This document shows, one piece after another, positions 60,099-64,000 of a stretch of 64,000 bases of DNA. Under the pieces are notes generated by a model. That model saw only the letters and a program-made list of their open reading frames with translations. It was not told where the DNA came from and did no database searches. The DNA is from JBJMLO01 sp045805265 (lineage in GTDB: Bacteria; Actinomycetota; UBA4738; JACQTL01): NCBI GenBank assembly GCA_045805265.1, contig JBJMLO010000030.1, positions 334,597 through 398,596 on the forward strand. The letters are read 5' to 3'. The translations under genes and the position numbers were made by a program. Positions within the stretch are counted from its first letter, which is position 1, and each line of letters starts with the position of its first letter.

Positions 60099-60731
60099 GT
60101 GAGCATGCGGGTCATGATCGTCGACGACCACCCGATCACCCGGAGCGGGTTGCGCAGCGCGCTGGCCGACTCGGAGGAGGTCGAGATCGTCGCCGAGGCC
60201 TCCACGGGCGAGGAGGCCATCGACATCGTCGCCGAGGTCAAGCCCGAGGTCGTTTTCATGGACGTCCGCATGCCCGGAATGGGAGGCCTCGAGGCCACCA
60301 AGATCATCCGAGAGGTCAATCCGGACACGAAGGTCATCCTGTTCACCGTCGAGGAGTCCCGCTCCGCCATCGCCGACGCGATCTCCGCCGGAGTGTCGGG
60401 CTACCTCCTGAAAGACGTCTCCGCCGACGAACTGGTCAAGGCCGCGCGACTGGCCCTTGAGGGGAAAGCCGTCATCCACCCCGCTTTGACCCGGGCATTC
60501 ATCGAGGAGGTACAGAGCGTGGACCGCCGCCCCGACGCCCCTCTGTCGAAGCGGGAAGCCGAGATCCTCCAGATGGTCGCCTACGGCGCGACCACCAAGG
60601 AGGTCGCCCACGACCTCGCGATCTCGCCGCACACGGTCAAGACGCACCTGGAACGGATCTTCGAGAAGCTCGGCGCGAACGACCGGGCACAGGCGGTGGC
60701 CATCGCCATCCGCCGTGGCATCGTGGAGTAG
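60099..60731 (+). CDS. NarL/LuxR-family response regulator
   Basis: 210 residues from GTG (60099), with GAGGTG just upstream; ATG 60105 is the alternative. Receiver with intact acidic pair (VMIVDDHP), phospho-acceptor Asp55 (VVFMDVRMPG) and Lys in GYLLKDVS. HTH: LSKREAEILQMVAYGATTKEVA, SPHTVKTHLERIFEKLGAND. It is 195 bases ahead of a hybrid histidine kinase on the same strand. Confidence 0.92.
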   Translation: MSMRVMIVDDHPITRSGLRSALADSEEVEIVAEASTGEEAIDIVAEVKPEVVFMDVRMPGMGGLEATKIIREVNPDTKVILFTVEESRSAIADAISAGVSGYLLKDVSADELVKAARLALEGKAVIHPALTRAFIEEVQSVDRRPDAPLSKREAEILQMVAYGATTKEVAHDLAISPHTVKTHLERIFEKLGANDRAQAVAIAIRRGIVE

Positions 60732-60750
60732 CCGTCCCGGCGGCGGCGCA

Positions 60751-60791
60751 CCGCCGGGAACCCACCGCCGGGAGCCCACAGCCGGGAGCGC
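60751..60791. repeat. Short tandem repeat between regulator and kinase genes
   Basis: Three near-identical 13-14-base units (CCGCCGGGAACCCA, CCGCCGGGAGCCCA, CAGCCGGGAGCG) follow the regulator's stop. Likely a slippage-prone tract; it could also fold. Confidence 0.5.
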
Positions 60792-60925
60792 TTCCGGCCG
60801 GGGAGAGCCGGGCTGACGCGCTGCTCGTGAGCGGATGAGACAGATCCGTCCAAGACCCCGAAGAAGCCAACAAACCGGGCGAGGACACTCAAGTTCGCCG
60901 GTCGGCGAGCCGATACGCCACGGGA

Positions 60926-62299
60926 ATGGCTCTCACGCTGCTGCTCTCCGGGACGCCGCCTGACGTCGCAATCCTCGAGCACGCCCTGACGCGAGCCGGC
61001 CTGGACGCGCTGATGGAGGCATCGACCGACGGCTACCACTCGGTCGAGCTCGCCGTGAGAGCCCGCCCAGACATCATCGTCACCGACCCCGCCATGCCAC
61101 GCCTGTGGGGGCCGGACCTCGTGGCCCGCCTGCGGGCCGTGGCCCCCTCGACCCCCGTCGTGTGCTGGGCCACCTCCGCCTCCGCCGAGGAGGCCGCGGA
61201 GATCATCCGCGCCGGGGCCGCCGGCTACGTGCTGAAGGAGGACGGGCCCGCGGAGGTCGTTCGGGCGCTGGGGCCGATCCTCGACGGCGGCGCCGTGGTG
61301 TCCCCCCGGGTCGCCGCGCAGCTGTTCGACCGGTTCGCCGAGGGCGTCCACCGCGAGCGGGAGCTCGGCCGCGCGCTGGCCGACGCCACCATGAAGATCC
61401 AGGAGGTCACGCACGCCAAGGCCGAGTTCCTCGCCAACGTGTCCCACGAGCTGCGGACCCCCGTCACGATCGTGAAGGGCATCGCCCACCTGCTCAAAGA
61501 TCGCCGGCTGTCGGCGGAAGACGAGTCCGAGTTCCTGTTGAAGATGGGCGCGGCCATCGACCGGTTGACCGGGCTCGTGGAGGAGATCCTGTCGATCGCC
61601 GACCTCGATCGAGGAGCCGTCGACTTCAGCGTGACCCGGACGGACCTCGTGGCGATGGTCGTGGACGTGTGCGACCGCGTGGAGATGCGGTATCCGCTGG
61701 TCCAACTCGAGCGCGACCTCCCCGAGGCCATGTTCGCGTTGGTGGACCCGGCGCGGATCTCCGAGGCCGTCGCCCAGCTCGTGGACAACGCCTGCCGGTA
61801 CTCGCCCGCCGCCGCGACCATTCGCGTTCGCCTCCGCTCCCAGGACGAGGGGGTCGTGTTCTCGGTGACGGACACGGGAATGGGCATCTCGCGCGAGGTC
61901 GCCTCGCTCGCGTTCGCGGAGCCCTTCGTGACCGGCGAGGAGGTCATGCGGAAGGAGCGGACGGGGGTCGGGCTCGGACTGCACCTCGCCCGGCGCCTGA
62001 TCCTGCTCCACGGCGGGATCCTGTGGGCCGACCCGCTGCCCGCGAGGGGCACCCGCGTCTCGTTCTGCATCCCCGTCGTGCCGCGGGGGGCCGGCGGTGG
62101 CGGCGTGCACATCGGACGGGTCGACGAGAACGGAATGGTGGTGTCGGTCGGTGTCGAGGACCTGTCGTCGGTCCGCGCGAGGATCGAGGTCGGGGACGAG
62201 ACCGGTCTCTCGATGAGGGAGCTCGTTGCCGAGCCCGCCGGGGAACCGGAGATCGTCGGCGGCTCGGACGACGGCCCCATCCCGGATTCGCCCCGATAA
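60926..62299 (+). CDS. Hybrid histidine kinase with N-terminal receiver-like domain
   Basis: 457 residues. N-terminal CheY-like domain (about 1-125): phospho-acceptor Asp54 is present (DIIVTDPAMP) with Lys in GYVLKEDG, but the acidic pair is replaced by Ser8-Gly9 (LLLSGTPPD), so phosphorylation may be impaired. HisKA: EFLANVSHELRTPVTIVKG. HATPase: AQLVDNACRYSP, DTGMGISREV, GVGLGLHLARRLILLHGG. A C-terminal tail of about 65 residues is acidic and has no known motif. Likely partner is the response regulator directly upstream. No membrane segment. Confidence 0.88.
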   Translation: MALTLLLSGTPPDVAILEHALTRAGLDALMEASTDGYHSVELAVRARPDIIVTDPAMPRLWGPDLVARLRAVAPSTPVVCWATSASAEEAAEIIRAGAAGYVLKEDGPAEVVRALGPILDGGAVVSPRVAAQLFDRFAEGVHRERELGRALADATMKIQEVTHAKAEFLANVSHELRTPVTIVKGIAHLLKDRRLSAEDESEFLLKMGAAIDRLTGLVEEILSIADLDRGAVDFSVTRTDLVAMVVDVCDRVEMRYPLVQLERDLPEAMFALVDPARISEAVAQLVDNACRYSPAAATIRVRLRSQDEGVVFSVTDTGMGISREVASLAFAEPFVTGEEVMRKERTGVGLGLHLARRLILLHGGILWADPLPARGTRVSFCIPVVPRGAGGGGVHIGRVDENGMVVSVGVEDLSSVRARIEVGDETGLSMRELVAEPAGEPEIVGGSDDGPIPDSPR

Positions 62300-62329
62300 C
62301 CGCCGGGTCGATCGGCGCGCCCGGAGTTC

Positions 62330-63574
62330 CTACCGGATCGCCGCGGCCAGCGCGTCGGCGGATGCGACGGTCTCGCCCAAGGCCCGGAGCTCGCGCCACA
62401 GCGCGGCGGCCTCCCCCCCCGTGAAGTCACGCTCCGCGATCGGGATCCCCTCCACCAGCACCACCCGTGTCCCCTCCCGGGCAGCGTGCAGCGCGAGCCG
62501 GAGGTTCGCCACGTTTCCCGGGCCGTACGGCGCGTCCGCCACCACCACGACCGAGGCCGAGCGCAGCAGCGCCCGGCACTCCTCGGCCGCCGGCTCGTCG
62601 ATCTCCGAGAACGGAGGAACCGACACCCGCAGGAGGTTGAGGCGCTCCGCGACCTCCTCGTCGGTGTCGGTCCCGTGCAGGACGCCGGCCGTGACCTCGA
62701 AGCCCAGCTCGGCCAGCAGGCGCATGCAGGCCGCCCCCCGCCCCGCCCCCCCCACCACGTGGGCCCGGCCGGGGCCGGCGCGGGCCGTGACGGCGGCGGG
62801 CGGGTGCAGCGCCACCACGGGGCGGCCGGTGACGGCGCTCGGATAGACGTCGGCCTCGACGCCGTACACCTCCCGCAGCAGGCCCCGGGTGATGACGTCG
62901 CCGGGGGGGCCCTCGGCGACCACCAGGCCGTCGTCGATGGCGACGACCCGGTCGCACGTCGCCGCGGCGAGGTTGAGGTCGTGGAACACACCGAGCACAG
63001 CGCGCCGCTCCGCTCCGGCCAGCCGGCGCACCATCGCGAGCAGCTCCAGGACGTGGCGGACGTCGAGGTGCGTCGTCGGCTCGTCGAGGACCAGCACGGG
63101 AGCCTGCTGCGCCAGCGCCTGGGCCAGCACGACGCGGCGCCGCTCGCCGCCCGAGAGCTCCTCCATGGGCCGGTCCGCCAGGTGGTGCATCCCGGTCGCG
63201 TCCATGGCCGCCCGGGCCGCGGACCAGTCCTCGGCGCCCCCGCCCGACCAGGCCGAGCGGTACGGCGACCGCCCCATCAACACGACCTCCAGCGCGGTGA
63301 ACGAGAACACCGGCGCGAGGTCCTGGGGCACCACGGCCACGAGCCGCGCCGCCTGCCGGGCCGGCATCGCGTAGGGGTCCCTGCCCTCGAGCGCCACCCG
63401 TCCCTCGCGCGGCCGGAGCGCCCGCGACGCCACGCGCACGAGCGTCGTCTTCCCCGATCCGTTGGGCCCGACCAGGCCGACCACCTCGCCGGGGCGCACG
63501 ATCACCGTGACGCCCCGGAGGACGTCGCGGCCGCCGTACCCGGCCACGACGTCGTGCAGTTCCAGACCCGTCAC
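62330..63574 (-). CDS. BtuD/FecE-type ABC ATPase with C-terminal extension
   Basis: 414 residues. ABC ATPase (about 1-245): Walker A GLVGPNGSGKTTLVRV, Q-loop AVVPQDLAPVFSF, signature ELSGGERRRVVLAQAL, Walker B VLVLDEPTTHLD, H-loop GVFHDLNL. About 165 residues follow that are not part of a normal BtuD: GRAHVVGGAGRGAACMRLLAE and VVVVADAPYGPGNVANLRLAL suggest a Rossmann-like domain. Its ATG overlaps the permease stop (ATGA). Imports vitamin B12 or an iron siderophore; the substrate is undetermined. Confidence 0.9.
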   Translation of the reverse strand: MTGLELHDVVAGYGGRDVLRGVTVIVRPGEVVGLVGPNGSGKTTLVRVASRALRPREGRVALEGRDPYAMPARQAARLVAVVPQDLAPVFSFTALEVVLMGRSPYRSAWSGGGAEDWSAARAAMDATGMHHLADRPMEELSGGERRRVVLAQALAQQAPVLVLDEPTTHLDVRHVLELLAMVRRLAGAERRAVLGVFHDLNLAAATCDRVVAIDDGLVVAEGPPGDVITRGLLREVYGVEADVYPSAVTGRPVVALHPPAAVTARAGPGRAHVVGGAGRGAACMRLLAELGFEVTAGVLHGTDTDEEVAERLNLLRVSVPPFSEIDEPAAEECRALLRSASVVVVADAPYGPGNVANLRLALHAAREGTRVVLVEGIPIAERDFTGGEAAALWRELRALGETVASADALAAAIR

Positions 63575-64000
63575 GCGAACGCCCCCCGCAGCCCCCGACG
63601 CTGGCGACGCAGCAGGAGCAGGAAGAACGGCCCGCCGAGCACCGCGGTGACCGCGCCGAGGGGCAGCTCCTCCGGGGCGATGACCAGGCGCGACGCCAGG
63701 TCGGCCAGGATCAGGATGGTGGGTCCGGCCAGGACCACCGCGGGCAGCAGTCGGCGGTGGTCGGCGCCGACCACCAGCCGGAGGAGGTGCGGGGTCATCA
63801 GCCCCACGAACCCGATGACCCCCGACACCGAGACGGCCGCCGCGGCGAGGAGCGACCCCAGGGCCAGCGTGCGCCGCTTGAACGACTCGACCTCCACGCC
63901 GAGCTGCGCCGCCCGCTCCTCCCCCAGCGCCATGAGGTTCAGGTCGTTCACCGTGAGCAGAGCCAGCCCGACGCCGCCCGCCACCAGGGGCGTCACGACC
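63571..64000 (-). CDS. FecCD/BtuC-type ABC permease, 5' end missing
   Basis: The gene enters from the right edge, so only the C-terminal 143 or so residues are visible. They include the family's conserved LTVNDLNLMALGEERAAQLGV and a region FVGLMTPHLLRLVVGADHRR, where the coupling helix with the ATPase is expected. Three or four membrane helices are seen. Overlaps the ATPase gene. A substrate-binding protein may lie beyond the window. Confidence 0.9.
   Translation of the reverse strand, partial: VVTPLVAGGVGLALLTVNDLNLMALGEERAAQLGVEVESFKRRTLALGSLLAAAAVSVSGVIGFVGLMTPHLLRLVVGADHRRLLPAVVLAGPTILILADLASRLVIAPEELPLGAVTAVLGGPFFLLLLRRQRRGLRGAFA

Overview
The window is GC-rich, densely coded bacterial DNA with many GTG/TTG starts, GTGA/ATGA stop-start overlaps and several apparently leaderless genes. 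The gene families point to an Actinomycetota-type organism: a SufU-type SUF system with a Rieske protein, KorAB 2-oxoacid:ferredoxin oxidoreductase, an ECF sigma/RskA pair, a 13E12/DUF222 HNH protein and SAM-I/IV-clan riboswitch control of methionine synthesis. It does not look like a well-known cultured genus; a soil or metagenome-derived lineage is my inference. No rRNA, tRNA or CRISPR array was recognised.

Layout. 1-8033: a polysaccharide (Wzz/Wzy-type) operon read leftward behind a LuxR-type regulator with a broken receiver, a methyltransferase, and a histidine kinase/response regulator pair. 8325-12298: korAB and an aldo/keto reductase. 12302-14656: a SAM-riboswitch-controlled methionine synthase split into two single-domain genes plus a small Cys protein. 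14797-21210: a PEBP-like protein, a sulfatase and a 1383-residue secreted beta-propeller protein. 21615-30513: metabolic and envelope genes (IscA/ErpA-like, YbaK-like, glycerate kinase, sigma/anti-sigma, GNAT/FemAB, DUF2207, Ca2+/H+ antiporter). 30729-37078: a four-gene signalling operon (lipoprotein binding protein, sensor kinase, receiver, and a Ser/Thr kinase-receiver-cyclase fusion) divergent from an FHA-HTH regulator.

37197-60037 is the Fe-S assembly locus, read leftward: sufT-like, a sulfurtransferase, sufB, then sufD, a Rieske protein, sufC, sufS, a 29-residue membrane peptide and sufU. Between sufB and sufD lies about 15.3 kb of unrelated accessory DNA (41675-56953). It holds a complete type I restriction-modification system with hsdMS separated from hsdR, an HsdR with an extra C-terminal AlbA/Schlafen-like domain, a MORC/Hsp90-like GHKL ATPase, three toxin-antitoxin pairs, a 1.5-kb segment bounded by imperfect inverted repeats that carries two unknown membrane proteins, a DUF3024 gene broken by an amber codon, and a ChlI-N/HNH gene pair. 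I read this as a defence island inserted into the suf operon, and it is the most interesting part of the window.

60099-64000: a response regulator, a hybrid histidine kinase, and the start of a BtuCD/FecCD-type ABC importer that runs off the right edge.
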